Below, in pieces: positions 29,059-37,248 of a DNA stretch of 64,000 bases; position 1 is the stretch's first letter, and each line of letters starts with the position of its first letter. The position numbers and the translations under genes were made by a program. Source of the DNA: Mediterraneibacter catenae (lineage in GTDB: Bacteria > Bacillota > Clostridia > Lachnospirales > Lachnospiraceae). Location: contig NZ_VMSO01000007.1 in assembly GCF_008691045.1 (NCBI RefSeq), positions 81,669-145,668 on the forward strand, read 5' to 3'. Under the pieces are notes generated by a model, which was given only the letters and a program-made list of their open reading frames with translations, was not told the origin of the DNA and did no database searches.

Positions 29059-30291
29059 TCACTCTCCGCACCGGTACTGGTAATCCGGGATCATGCCCGG
29101 TCTGTCCTCCAAAATATGATTTGACAGATACATTGCCTTTCCGTCATCCTGGATACGCATTGTGACTTCGTGTGTGTAAAAATCATCATTTCCTTTCTTC
29201 TCACACACCATATCCACTGTCAGCGTTATTGTTCCGTCTTCATTTTCCGTAATCCCTGTCACTTCCGGAACGGAAGTCCAGAAAGCGTTCGGGGCATAGT
29301 TGCCGACTCCAAGCCTTACCCAGTTGTATCTTTTATTCTCCGCATCATACGAGGCATATTCCCTCAGCTGTTCTGCTGTCACCGGCAGATATTCTGCCAT
29401 CAAGCTCTCAAAATCATCCTGAGGGATCCCCTCGGAGCACTTATCAGCATCAATCTCTTTCCCGTATTCTAATTTGTAAAAATACTCATACAGTCCATTG
29501 TAATCGAGTCCTTCCATATTCTCCTCTGACCACTCCGAGCACAGCAGGTTATTTCCCTGATACCCGATCGGTTTGAGATACTTTGTCTGCATCTCGCGGT
29601 ACTCTTCCTCAAGAGGTCTGATCCTCACCATCTCATAAGCATCAATGACCTCTGTAAGCTCCGGCGGCTGTGCAGTGCAGTATTCATAAGAGAACCATCC
29701 CTTCTCTGTATACTTCCACTCATTGATCCTGCTGTAGCTGCTTGTGCCGCATTCTGGTTCCATGGTGTCGGTCCATCTGCCTTTCGTATAGAGCGAGTAC
29801 ATGTCCTGCCCGTCAAAAGTAAACTTCTCTCTGGAAACCGTGCCGTCTGTATGGATTCTGTACAATACAGTTTCTGCCTCCTGTCCTTCTGACGCTTCTT
29901 TAAGGAACTGATCCATCACCTCGTAATTCAACATGTTCACGTCAGAACCACTGACCGCGGCCGGCACGCCTTCCTCTCCTATGCTCTTCTGCATATTTAC
30001 CGCTGTATCCTGTGTAATGACCGCATTCACTGATGTCCCCTTTTCCGTATCTTCGTATATGGCACGGATCAATTCCATCATCTCTGTCAGATCTTCCTCT
30101 GCTTCTTCCTGCTGTGTGCTGTCAACCGGCAGATCATACCCCTGCTCATAGTCCTCTGCATGAGGCTGATCTCCCACAGCAGTCGGAGCATCCGTATCAG
30201 TATTGTCGGTGATCCGGCTGCATCCTCCCAAAACAGAGCACATAAGGACTGCCAATATAATCAAAAAACTTGTCCTGTTTTCCTTTTTCAT
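29059..30291 (-). CDS. secreted lipoprotein of unknown function
   Basis: 410 residues. Lipoprotein signal: MKKENRTSFLIILAVLMCSVLGGC with lipobox LGGC, so Cys24 should be lipidated. The mature part has an acidic, flexible start (about 25-70) and then a mixed alpha/beta domain rich in Tyr and Trp that I do not recognise. Its stop codon is followed within 16 bases by the truncated permease, so both were probably once parts of a larger exporter operon. Expression is expected to depend on the palindrome-covered promoter upstream. Confidence 0.8.
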   Translation of the reverse strand: MKKENRTSFLIILAVLMCSVLGGCSRITDNTDTDAPTAVGDQPHAEDYEQGYDLPVDSTQQEEAEEDLTEMMELIRAIYEDTEKGTSVNAVITQDTAVNMQKSIGEEGVPAAVSGSDVNMLNYEVMDQFLKEASEGQEAETVLYRIHTDGTVSREKFTFDGQDMYSLYTKGRWTDTMEPECGTSSYSRINEWKYTEKGWFSYEYCTAQPPELTEVIDAYEMVRIRPLEEEYREMQTKYLKPIGYQGNNLLCSEWSEENMEGLDYNGLYEYFYKLEYGKEIDADKCSEGIPQDDFESLMAEYLPVTAEQLREYASYDAENKRYNWVRLGVGNYAPNAFWTSVPEVTGITENEDGTITLTVDMVCEKKGNDDFYTHEVTMRIQDDGKAMYLSNHILEDRPGMIPDYQYRCGE

Positions 30292-30326
30292 AATCCTTCT
30301 CCGTAACAGAAAATATTATCATTCTA

Positions 30327-30374
30327 ATCATATTACATTCGTAATATGATATTTTCTGTCCTTGTGTTTGTCAA
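30327..30374 (-). promoter_or_regulatory. strong promoter overlapped by a palindromic operator
   Basis: Promoter TTGACA (30369-30374), 17 bases, TATCAT (30346-30351). A perfect 10-4-10 inverted repeat (ATCATATTAC, loop GAAT, GTAATATGAT; 30327-30350) covers the -10 and start site, the typical place for a TetR-type repressor. The outer ACAGAAAAT/ATTTTCTGT bases extend the symmetry around a 12-base bulge. No repressor gene is adjacent. Confidence 0.7.
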
Positions 30375-30379
30375 GGATT

Positions 30380-31438
30380 TTATGCACGGACTGCCTTCGC
30401 CGTCTTTCTTCTGTCAAATACAAACCGGTTTATAAGGACAATCCCAAGGCTTACGATCAGCAGAAAATAGAAATTAATGCCTCTGCTCACTAGCATGGAC
30501 GGGATCAGATAAGCTCCCGTAAATACATGAATAAACACCGTCTGATACATAAGCTCCGTGATGCCCTGCGCTCCGGGCAGAGGGAGCATATCCACCGCAA
30601 TATACACTGCAGCCTGGAGAAGGATCACTTTCATGGCACTGGATCCCTCAAGGCCGAATCCCAAATAGACCATATAAGTCAGTACGAACACGCTGCATCG
30701 CTGCAAGAACGTCACGAAGAGTACGACAAGCAGGCTCCCCTTGTGTCCTTTAAGCCATGCAACAGCCTGCTGGTAGCTGTCAATAAAAGCATTGATCTTC
30801 TCCTCTCTCTTGTCCGACGGCTTCCATATCTTAAGCCGGATGAAAAGTCCCTCAAAGAGCAGCGCTGCCTTTAAGATAACCTTTGGGAACAGCATAACGC
30901 CAAGGATCAGGATTACAAGGATTACATTGAGCGCCAGCCCCAGAAGATACAGGAGAAAATAATTTCCCAGTTCCTGCCGGAGGGGATTGAGCCAGAATAA
31001 AAGGATTCCAAGCCCCATGATGACAAGAATAAATTTATAGGCCACTGCTACTGTCATGAGCACAACAGTGCTGTCCGATCCACGGTTTCCGTCTTTGTTC
31101 ATATAATAGAGCTGTACCGGCTGTCCTCCTGTCGCCGATGGTGTAATGCCGGAATAGAAAAATCCAATAAATGAGTACTGGATGCACCTCGGCAGAGAGC
31201 TTGCTTTATATCCGTCTTTCTGTGCTTTCATAGAGCGGAGCAGATACCAGATCATGAATCCTTCCGCACTCACGAAAAATACTGCCAGCGCTATAGCAGG
31301 CACAAGATACCAGAATGACATGTTCATGATTGCCTGTCCGATCTCAGATAAATCTCTTCCACTGAACAGAGCATAAAATGTCAGCAGCATGATAACAAGA
31401 AATAAAGCGATTTGCAGCATCCTCTTTTTCATGCTCAT
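30380..31438 (-). CDS. flippase-like membrane protein (LPG synthase transmembrane domain family, UPF0104)
   Basis: 352 residues with eight or so membrane helices and no catalytic MprF domain. Family segments: SFIGFFYSGITPSATGGQPVQLYYMNKDG and AVDMLPLPGAQGITELMYQTVF. Members of this group (AglD/YbhN/MprF N-half) are thought to translocate or handle lipid-linked substrates. The start overlaps the stop of the preceding NlpC-like gene by 4 bases, and it closes an operon that begins with a glycosyltransferase, which suggests glycolipid or envelope work. Confidence 0.85.
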   Translation of the reverse strand: MSMKKRMLQIALFLVIMLLTFYALFSGRDLSEIGQAIMNMSFWYLVPAIALAVFFVSAEGFMIWYLLRSMKAQKDGYKASSLPRCIQYSFIGFFYSGITPSATGGQPVQLYYMNKDGNRGSDSTVVLMTVAVAYKFILVIMGLGILLFWLNPLRQELGNYFLLYLLGLALNVILVILILGVMLFPKVILKAALLFEGLFIRLKIWKPSDKREEKINAFIDSYQQAVAWLKGHKGSLLVVLFVTFLQRCSVFVLTYMVYLGFGLEGSSAMKVILLQAAVYIAVDMLPLPGAQGITELMYQTVFIHVFTGAYLIPSMLVSRGINFYFLLIVSLGIVLINRFVFDRRKTAKAVRA

Positions 31439-32070
31439 AAGTTTACACCTCGTTTCAGGAAATTAATGATGTATGCTGCCCCTGCATATGCAGGCTGCAT
31501 AAAGGAAAATGCAGGAAGGCGTTTTCTCTCTGTACGCCTGCGTCCCCCCGCTGTGAATTCATAAAGGCTTCCCTCGAATATCTTCTCCTTCTCTTCATAT
31601 TCATAGAAATCTTTCGGAGTCACCAGTGAAAAGTGCTTGTCCCACCGACAAACTCCGGCCTGTTCCAGTAACCTGGCAAGATAGGACGAACATGTGTAGT
31701 GGTTCTTCTGATAGAACGGAATATTCATCAAGATAAACGGAAGTCCGAGGATGGTGTAATGATAGCTGAAACGCTGTTCCATCGCCCGGTACAGTTCCTG
31801 TTCAATATATTTCTTCTGCTCCGTTGTGCACCGGATTCTGCATATCATATAATCGGCATCCGGAAATGCACGGAGTATTTTATATTTATCTTCCTTCTCA
31901 AAACCTGCAATAAGAGGCACGGACGGGTGACGTCTGCCGATACTGTAAGTCTCTTCAAGATACGGATCCAGTGAAAGAGCCACATGGATATACTTCTGCT
32001 TTATCACACGTCGGATGATTCCGGCAAAAAAACCGGGCGTATCCACAAACGCTATGTAAATCTCTGCCAT
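31435..32070 (-). CDS. YiiX/permuted NlpC-P60-like protein
   Basis: About 211 residues. The fold-specific order is a His early (KYIHVALSLD, about 28) and a Cys later (NHYTCSSYLARLLEQAG, about 130), the layout of circularly permuted NlpC/P60 (YiiX/YebB-like) papain-fold enzymes. No signal peptide is visible, so it is likely cytoplasmic or membrane-associated. The start at 32070 (MAEIYIAF) has AGGGGAG 7 bases upstream. Translationally coupled to the flippase-like gene. Substrate unknown; lipid or amide hydrolysis is possible by family. Confidence 0.7.
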   Translation of the reverse strand: MAEIYIAFVDTPGFFAGIIRRVIKQKYIHVALSLDPYLEETYSIGRRHPSVPLIAGFEKEDKYKILRAFPDADYMICRIRCTTEQKKYIEQELYRAMEQRFSYHYTILGLPFILMNIPFYQKNHYTCSSYLARLLEQAGVCRWDKHFSLVTPKDFYEYEEKEKIFEGSLYEFTAGGRRRTERKRLPAFSFMQPAYAGAAYIINFLKRGVNL

Positions 32071-32132
32071 ACTTTTTCTCCCCTTTTTGTACACCTGTTA
32101 AAACATCAGTCTTGCTTTTATTCTGCACAATA

Positions 32133-33173
32133 CTACTGGAACTGGTAGATCTTTCTTGCGAAACGGTATCCGCTTACTGTCAGTTTCCCGCCGATCCTGC
32201 CCGGCAGATAAGTCAATCCGCTCAAAGTCGAGAACCGCAGCCGGAAATAGAGGGCTGAATTGTATGCACGTATCCTTTCCCACATATCCTTTCTCTTCTG
32301 TTCCGCCTCTGCCGTCTTTATTAACAGCAGATGTATCGACGAGATTGACAGCATGATAGATATATTCCGCGTCATATATGAAGCAAGCCTGGGATACTTT
32401 TTCTTTACTCCATTCAGATCTACTGATTTTGCTACAAGTTCCGTCACCCGGATCTGCTGGTCAATCCGTTTCATCAGCACTTTCTCGTTGACCGACTGAT
32501 CTTCCCGTCCGAGATAATAGTGATAGAGATCGATATCCATGTAGTAGATGCTCTCTACATAAGGCAGCGGCTGATAAGAAAAAAGATTATCCACATAAAA
32601 TGTATGTTCCGGAAGCTTTACTCCGGATTTTCTTAATATTTCCGTCCGGAACATGAGCGAATGCATGATCAGATACTGTGACGGGCGGAAATGTCCTATC
32701 GAATTCCAGTTACACATCTCCTCTGTCGGGAAAATATTGCGGTAGTCCATACTGCGTTTGGAGCCCTCGTCCAGATGGTCATACACGTAGTTGCATACGA
32801 AGAGATCCGGTATGTCATCTTCAAACTCCGCTCTTCCACCCCCGCAGAACTCCTTCACCCGTGCCAGCAATTTCCGGTATGCATCCCGGTCAAGCCAGTC
32901 ATCCGAGTCTACTACTTTATAGTAAATGCCCCTGGCAAGCTCAAGTCCTTTGTTGACTCCTGAGCCGTGTCCGCCGTTCTCTTTATGAACCGCCCGGACA
33001 ATATCCGGATAGGTAAGCTGATACTCGTCTGCTATCTGAGCTGTTCCGTCAGTGGAGCCGTCATTGATCAGAATAATCTCCACATCTTTCCCCCCTGTCA
33101 GAAGCGAATCAACACATCGCCTCATATAACTTTCCGAATTATAGCAGGGAACTGCAAATGTAATATACTTCAT
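32133..33173 (-). CDS. family 2 glycosyltransferase
   Basis: GT-A fold transferase of about 346 residues: FAVPCYNSESYMRRCVDSLL, ILINDGSTDGTAQIADEY and YKVVDSDDWLDRDAYRKLL (the D-x-D motif at about 91-93). The C-terminal third has no obvious membrane helix. Start at 33173 (MKYITFAV) with GAGGAGAGGG 5 bases upstream. First gene of the operon with the NlpC-like protein and flippase-like protein. Donor and acceptor are unknown. Confidence 0.88.
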   Translation of the reverse strand: MKYITFAVPCYNSESYMRRCVDSLLTGGKDVEIILINDGSTDGTAQIADEYQLTYPDIVRAVHKENGGHGSGVNKGLELARGIYYKVVDSDDWLDRDAYRKLLARVKEFCGGGRAEFEDDIPDLFVCNYVYDHLDEGSKRSMDYRNIFPTEEMCNWNSIGHFRPSQYLIMHSLMFRTEILRKSGVKLPEHTFYVDNLFSYQPLPYVESIYYMDIDLYHYYLGREDQSVNEKVLMKRIDQQIRVTELVAKSVDLNGVKKKYPRLASYMTRNISIMLSISSIHLLLIKTAEAEQKRKDMWERIRAYNSALYFRLRFSTLSGLTYLPGRIGGKLTVSGYRFARKIYQFQ

Positions 33174-33262
33174 AAATACCCTCTCCTCATCTCTTTCATT
33201 ACCTGTCTGCTGTTTCTGTGCCGGATACGTCTTTATCATCAGCCCGGCTCTTTTACAGATTT

Positions 33263-33332
33263 ATCATACTTTAGTGTTCTTAAGATAACAGGAAGGTAAT
33301 TCTTAAGATTTCTCAAAGATTTTTTAAACGAT
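33263..33332 (-). promoter_or_regulatory. candidate response-regulator box and promoter of the glycosyltransferase operon
   Basis: A -10 TATGAT lies at 33263-33268 with no good -35. Upstream are TCTTAAGAT at 33278-33286 and three near repeats of 10-11 bp from 33301 to 33332 (TCTTAAGATT, TCTCAAAGATT, TTTTAAACGAT on the plus strand). Helically phased direct repeats close to a -35-less promoter are typical of OmpR/PhoB-type activators. No regulator gene is adjacent. Confidence 0.45.
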
Positions 33333-33346
33333 GTTAAAAGAGCCAT

Positions 33347-33502
33347 TTATCTGTTAAATTTAAGCAATACCCTGTCTAAGGCCGACCACAGCCCTGATAC
33401 AACAAACATAACAGCTCCGACCGGCACGATCACGACAATCAGAAATACAATCATAAGCCAGCCTAACATTCTCCCAAGCCGCCTTTTTGAATCCTTTTGC
33501 AT
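33347..33502 (-). CDS. small single-pass membrane protein, 51 residues
   Basis: Short gene with AGGAGG 8 bases before its ATG. The product starts MQKDSKRRLGRMLGWLMIV, so a basic N-terminal tail precedes one membrane helix of about 25 residues (GWLMIVFLIVVIVPVGAVMF), then a short amphipathic tail ending LLKFNR. By the positive-inside rule the N terminus is cytoplasmic. No family recognised. It lies between the response-regulator-like repeats and the divergent acidic membrane protein. Confidence 0.7.
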   Translation of the reverse strand: MQKDSKRRLGRMLGWLMIVFLIVVIVPVGAVMFVVSGLWSALDRVLLKFNR

Positions 33503-33604
33503 TTTGTATTCCTCCTATTATGAACAGAATTTCCTCTTGCATATTTATAGTAGCAGACACCGTAAATATTCTTCCATTCAGACAGCTTACATTTTGCAGG
33601 GACG

Positions 33605-33624
33605 GTCTTACACTTTTGTAAGAC
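33605..33624. promoter_or_regulatory. perfect 8-4-8 inverted repeat
   Basis: GTCTTACA, CTTT, TGTAAGAC. It lies about 100 bases before the plus-strand gene at 33744 and 100 bases before the small minus-strand gene. Operator is more likely than terminator since no T run follows. Confidence 0.4.
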
Positions 33625-33743
33625 AATTGGCCGGCATCAGTGTACAAAAATGAAATATTTTTAAAATTTCCCTGTGAAGCCTTGTGAATCTGTTGAAAAC
33701 GCGCTACCATAAGAGGGATTTTTTGAGGAAAGAGAGGGATTCC

Positions 33744-34565
33744 ATGAGTGATAAAAAGGAATTTTCTGATATATTTGATGATGATTTTGAAGTAACATAT
33801 GAAGACGACAGCGGAATAACGTTAGATATCACTGACGCTTCCCGCACCTATGAACGCGGGAAACCAAGGGAAATGACCGGTTCTGACTTTGACACGGATT
33901 ATGACGACGACTATTATGAAGATGATATCGACGACTATTACGATGAGGATGACAGTCACAAATCCACGTATGACGAAAGGAGACATAGAAAAAACGACCG
34001 TTCTGACAGAGAACCATCATCCGGACGCAGCTCATCCCGCCGCAAAAAAAGCCGCGGCGTTCCGCTGGCCGCACCGATCCGCAAAGGCGGGCGCACGCTC
34101 TCCCGGCTGGCTGCTGCACTCGTTCGTAGTCTCACAGCTATCCTGATCCTGGCGATCATGATATATGTTGGCTGGACTTTCTGGAGGGCGAGCACTCCTT
34201 ACGGGGATATTATGGAAATGATACAGACGCGGAAGCCCACTATCACACTGGCGTCATATCTATGTGTGGCGGTGCTCTTCATCCTGTTTGAACTGATCTC
34301 ACTTCTCTGGTCTATGACAAGGGTACGGGTAAGAAACGGCATCGACTCCTGGAAAGAAGACACTGGAAGGGGCATGTTCTCTTTCATCATCGTATTTGTC
34401 ACCTCTTACCTTGCATTTCTGCTCAGCCCGCTCATACCGGAAGCTCCGGAAGCAGTATACGGCTTAAAAGGCGCACTGGATGTATATGGCTCCATGCACA
34501 ACGTACTCTTCGGACTGTGCGCTGCGGGAGTCGTATCCTGTATCGTCCGTAAATATTTTGGCTGA
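33744..34565 (+). CDS. membrane protein with a long acidic disordered N terminus
   Basis: 273 residues of unknown function. Residues 1-85 are strikingly acidic with repeated Asp and Tyr (for example DYDDDYYEDDIDDYYDEDD), 85-120 are basic and Ser/Arg-rich (SSGRSSSRRKKSRG), and 125-273 hold four membrane helices (AILILAIMIYVGW, YLCVAVLFILFELISLLW, FSFIIVFVTSYLAFLLSPLI, VLFGLCAAGVVSCIV). Start at 33744 (MSDKKEFSD) follows GAGAGGG by 5 bases. A promoter TTGTGA-17-TACCAT precedes it. The charge-split cytoplasmic tail may bind a basic partner; that is a guess. Confidence 0.75.
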   Translation: MSDKKEFSDIFDDDFEVTYEDDSGITLDITDASRTYERGKPREMTGSDFDTDYDDDYYEDDIDDYYDEDDSHKSTYDERRHRKNDRSDREPSSGRSSSRRKKSRGVPLAAPIRKGGRTLSRLAAALVRSLTAILILAIMIYVGWTFWRASTPYGDIMEMIQTRKPTITLASYLCVAVLFILFELISLLWSMTRVRVRNGIDSWKEDTGRGMFSFIIVFVTSYLAFLLSPLIPEAPEAVYGLKGALDVYGSMHNVLFGLCAAGVVSCIVRKYFG

Positions 34566-34568
34566 GCA

Positions 34569-35462
34569 CTACGGTTTCTCAATATGGATCTTCACAAGAT
34601 CAGACGCATGTTTCTGCAGGTTGCCGCGATAGCCTGATCCGCGGTATCTGCGGATCTGCTGTTCTGTCCTTCCCATCTGTCTGGCAGCCTGTCCGTCTGT
34701 AGCGCCATAAGCAAACAGATTGAATGCACAGCTGTTTCTCACTGCCTGAGCACTGTAATTCCGGATTCCTGCAAGAGCACAGTATTTCTTCATCATACGG
34801 CTGATATACATCGTATTGAGTGGGCGCCTGCTGCGATTATAAAAAAGTGTGTCACAAACCTCCCTTTGACCCATATATTCCTTCAGGATACTCCATGCGT
34901 CATCCGGTATATAACAGGGCTCCTCCCTGCAGGACAGCATCACATAGATTCCATCATCAAATTCAATAAAATCATTCTCTCCCGATATTCTGATGATCTC
35001 AGTAGAAGTCATCCCGGCCCGGTACATCAGAACAAGGATCGTGTAGGCCATCATGTCATCTGACGCGGCCTTGAGAAGGGCATCCATATCTTCCACCGGA
35101 ACAGAACCTGCAAGCGCCGACTCTTTTGTCATTGTCTTCAGATACGGATAGAAAAAATCATCTTCTCTTTCCGGCAGATATCCTCCATTCTCCATCAGAA
35201 ATGAAGCAAATGAATGAAGCTCCCGGAATTTCTTTGTCAGTGTGATCCGACTGAGTCTTCCGCCCTTAACCTGCTCACACATCCTGTCGTAATATCTCTT
35301 CACATCTTCACTTCCGCATTCTATGAACACTTTTCCTGTTATGCGGCAGAACTCCTGTATATCTGACCAGTATGACGCTTCTGTCGTCCCACTTTTAAAT
35401 TTTTTCCTGAATAAATTCCACATTTGCATATTGACAAATTCTTGTTTACGGTTTTGGCTCAA
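34569..35462 (-). CDS. tyrosine recombinase-like protein with degenerate active site
   Basis: 297 residues with the two-domain layout of phage-integrase family proteins: an N-terminal SAM-like core-binding domain (1-105) and a catalytic-like domain. The active site is mostly lost: the first Arg of G-L-R-x-S-E is Thr in AGMTSTEI, the His of H-x-L-R is Gln in SAQAVRNSCAF, and the second His is Arg in MGRTEQQIRRYRG; only the second Arg and the Tyr remain. It begins at a TTG with GAGGAG 7 bases upstream. Probably a DNA-binding protein that no longer recombines. No att-like repeats or cargo were seen. Confidence 0.75.
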   Translation of the reverse strand: MSQNRKQEFVNMQMWNLFRKKFKSGTTEASYWSDIQEFCRITGKVFIECGSEDVKRYYDRMCEQVKGGRLSRITLTKKFRELHSFASFLMENGGYLPEREDDFFYPYLKTMTKESALAGSVPVEDMDALLKAASDDMMAYTILVLMYRAGMTSTEIIRISGENDFIEFDDGIYVMLSCREEPCYIPDDAWSILKEYMGQREVCDTLFYNRSRRPLNTMYISRMMKKYCALAGIRNYSAQAVRNSCAFNLFAYGATDGQAARQMGRTEQQIRRYRGSGYRGNLQKHASDLVKIHIEKP

Positions 35463-35508
35463 CGGCTGGCTCCTCCCTGCTTGTGCGAAAGAATCAATGT
35501 TTTGTTAT

Positions 35509-35525
35509 TAGTATTATTCATACTA
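35509..35525. promoter_or_regulatory. inverted repeat upstream of the recombinase-like gene
   Basis: TAGTAT, TATTC, ATACTA (6-5-6) in an AT-rich stretch about 50 bases before the TTG start. A possible autoregulatory binding site. Confidence 0.35.
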
Positions 35526-35544
35526 TAACATTTAGTTTTGTAAA

Positions 35545-35570
35545 AATCAAGCCCGCGGAATATGCGGGCT
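35545..35570 (-). terminator. terminator of the 76-residue protein gene
   Basis: Perfect 7-bp GC-rich stem AGCCCGC / GCGGGCT, 7-base loop, followed on the minus strand by TTGATTTTTAC. It lies 23 bases after the stop codon at 35593. Confidence 0.75.
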
Positions 35571-35592
35571 CAACTGTTACGATTTTCGCTTA

Positions 35593-35823
35593 TTATTCAT
35601 CAAATTCAAGCACGGCAATATGGAACTTCGGAGTTTCTTTCAGTTCTTTTACAACACCGCGTCTCGTCTTCAGTCTCTCTGCCTGTTTAAAATTTGCACT
35701 CATTCCGAGAGCATGCTCGATCATGTAATAATAGGACGAAGGAAGAACACCCTCCGACACATTTACTTCCATGCCTGGTTTGAGCGCTTCTGTATTCTCG
35801 ATCGTAAATTCCATTGTCCTCAT
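35593..35823 (-). CDS. small conserved protein of unknown function, 76 residues
   Basis: Soluble, slightly acidic, no membrane helix or signal peptide (MRTMEFTIENTEALKPGMEVNV...AVLEFDE). Predicted mostly strands at both ends with a helix in the middle (YYYMIEHALGMSANFKQAERLKTRRG). Good ribosome binding site GAGAGGAG 7 bases before ATG, and a strong terminator after it, so it is a genuine one-gene unit or the end of a longer one. I do not recognise a family. Confidence 0.7.
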   Translation of the reverse strand: MRTMEFTIENTEALKPGMEVNVSEGVLPSSYYYMIEHALGMSANFKQAERLKTRRGVVKELKETPKFHIAVLEFDE

Positions 35824-35897
35824 GTGTTGTCTCCTCTCCCTCGGCTGTCTCTGTCTGGACTAGTACAGCGTTCGATCTTCATGTCAGTATACCTTTC

Positions 35898-37031
35898 TCA
35901 CGCAAGTTTCTCTGCAAAGTCCGCCATTGCCTCAGATATCTTGATCTGCTGCGGACAGACAGCCTCGCAGCTCCTGCATCCGATACATGCCCCCGGCTTC
36001 TTGTCGTCCTCATAGGAAGAAAGTGCCATCGGAGCGATAAATCCGCCCTCTGTAAAACAGTGCTCATTGTAAAGCTCGAGCAGTGCCGGGATATCGAGTC
36101 CCTGCGGACAGTGACTCACACAATAATGACATGCCGTACATGGAAGCGTCTTCTTCTCAAGCATGCTGTCAGCTATTCCGAGCAGCGTCTTCATCTCCTC
36201 GTCTTTTAACGGTTTCTCTTCCTCATATGTACGGATATTTGCCTGCAGCTGTTCCATATTGGACATTCCGGACAGAACAACTTTAACATCCGGCAGAGAC
36301 TGTAAGAAGCGGAATGCCCATGCCGGGACATCCTCATCCGGCCGGAGCTCTTTTAACTTCTGCGTATTCTCGTCTGAGAGTGATGCAAGCTTTCCGCCTC
36401 TTAACGGCTCCATCACCCACACCGGAATGCCGTACTCGCGCAGAAGCTCTACTTTCGCCTTTGCATCCTGGAATGACCAGTCAAGATAATTGATCTGAAG
36501 CTGGCAGAATTCCATATCTTTTCCGTATGCTTCAAGGAAACGCTTGATCACGTCATATTTCCCGTGCGCGGAAAATCCGAGATGCCGGATACGGCCGTTT
36601 TTCTTCTGACTGATCAGATAATCATAAGTACCGTATTTTTCATTATCCAGGTAAGCATCAATATTCATCTCGCAGACATTGTGGAACAGATAGAAATCAA
36701 AATACTCTACCTGACATTTCTCTAACTGCTTCTCAAAGATTTCTTCTGCTTTCCCGAAATTAGAAAGGTCATACCCCGGGAATTTTGTCGCCAGGTAAAA
36801 TTTGTCTCTCGGATACTTCTTCAGTGCATTTCCCATTACGATCTCTGACTGGCCGTTGTGATAGCCCCATGCCGTATCATAATAATTGATGCCGTGCTCC
36901 ATGGCATACGCGACCATCTCTTCCGCTGCCGCTGCATCGATCCTGCTGTCATCTCCGTCGATCACCGGCAGACGCATCGCGCCCATCCCGAGACCGGAGA
37001 GTTTTAAATCCTGAAAATCTCTGTAAATCAT
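35898..37031 (-). CDS. aldo/keto reductase with C-terminal ferredoxin-type iron-sulfur domain
   Basis: 377 residues. N-terminal TIM-barrel AKR: LGMGAMRLPV, YDTAWGYHNGQSE (catalytic Tyr), KFPGYD (catalytic Lys) and HLGFSAHG. C-terminal two [4Fe-4S] motifs CTACHYCVSHCPQG (about 300-313) and CIGCRSCEAVCPQQ (about 350-363). This fused type is common in anaerobes. Its substrate cannot be told. Upstream promoter TTAGAC-18-TATAAT. Confidence 0.92.
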   Translation of the reverse strand: MIYRDFQDLKLSGLGMGAMRLPVIDGDDSRIDAAAAEEMVAYAMEHGINYYDTAWGYHNGQSEIVMGNALKKYPRDKFYLATKFPGYDLSNFGKAEEIFEKQLEKCQVEYFDFYLFHNVCEMNIDAYLDNEKYGTYDYLISQKKNGRIRHLGFSAHGKYDVIKRFLEAYGKDMEFCQLQINYLDWSFQDAKAKVELLREYGIPVWVMEPLRGGKLASLSDENTQKLKELRPDEDVPAWAFRFLQSLPDVKVVLSGMSNMEQLQANIRTYEEEKPLKDEEMKTLLGIADSMLEKKTLPCTACHYCVSHCPQGLDIPALLELYNEHCFTEGGFIAPMALSSYEDDKKPGACIGCRSCEAVCPQQIKISEAMADFAEKLA

Positions 37032-37094
37032 AGTCTGTATTCCTTCTTTCCTGAATCTGCGCCGTTTGTGGCAGACGCTTTTCCTAATATTTCC

Positions 37095-37124
37095 ATATCT
37101 ATTATATCCGGTTATTTTCTTTCT
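37095..37124 (-). promoter_or_regulatory. promoter of the aldo/keto reductase gene
   Basis: On the minus strand TTAGAC, 18 bases, TATAAT. The upstream 70 bases to the ureidoglycolate lyase-like gene are AT-rich with nothing else recognisable. Coordinates are approximate within a few bases. Confidence 0.5.
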
Positions 37125-37248
37125 GTCTAATACGCGATAGGTATGGCAAGGTATTCATTTTTTCTATGGATATAAAGTTTTAGCAGTCATGTTCTCTGAA
37201 AAGATCATTCGGGAAATGCTCTTCTGTATATCGCAAACTTCATATACA

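Noticed and set aside
33605..33624. Intrinsic terminator
   Set aside because: The 8-bp stem is not followed by a T run on either strand and lies where no upstream gene needs it; kept only as an operator candidate.
33360..33710. 116-residue open frame over the small membrane protein
   Set aside because: The shorter 51-residue frame on the same strand has an ideal ribosome binding site and a clear membrane helix; the longer frame has neither.
34569..35592. Integrated phage or genomic island at the recombinase-like gene
   Set aside because: No attachment-site duplication, tRNA gene, excisionase or cargo genes are near, and the active site is degenerate.
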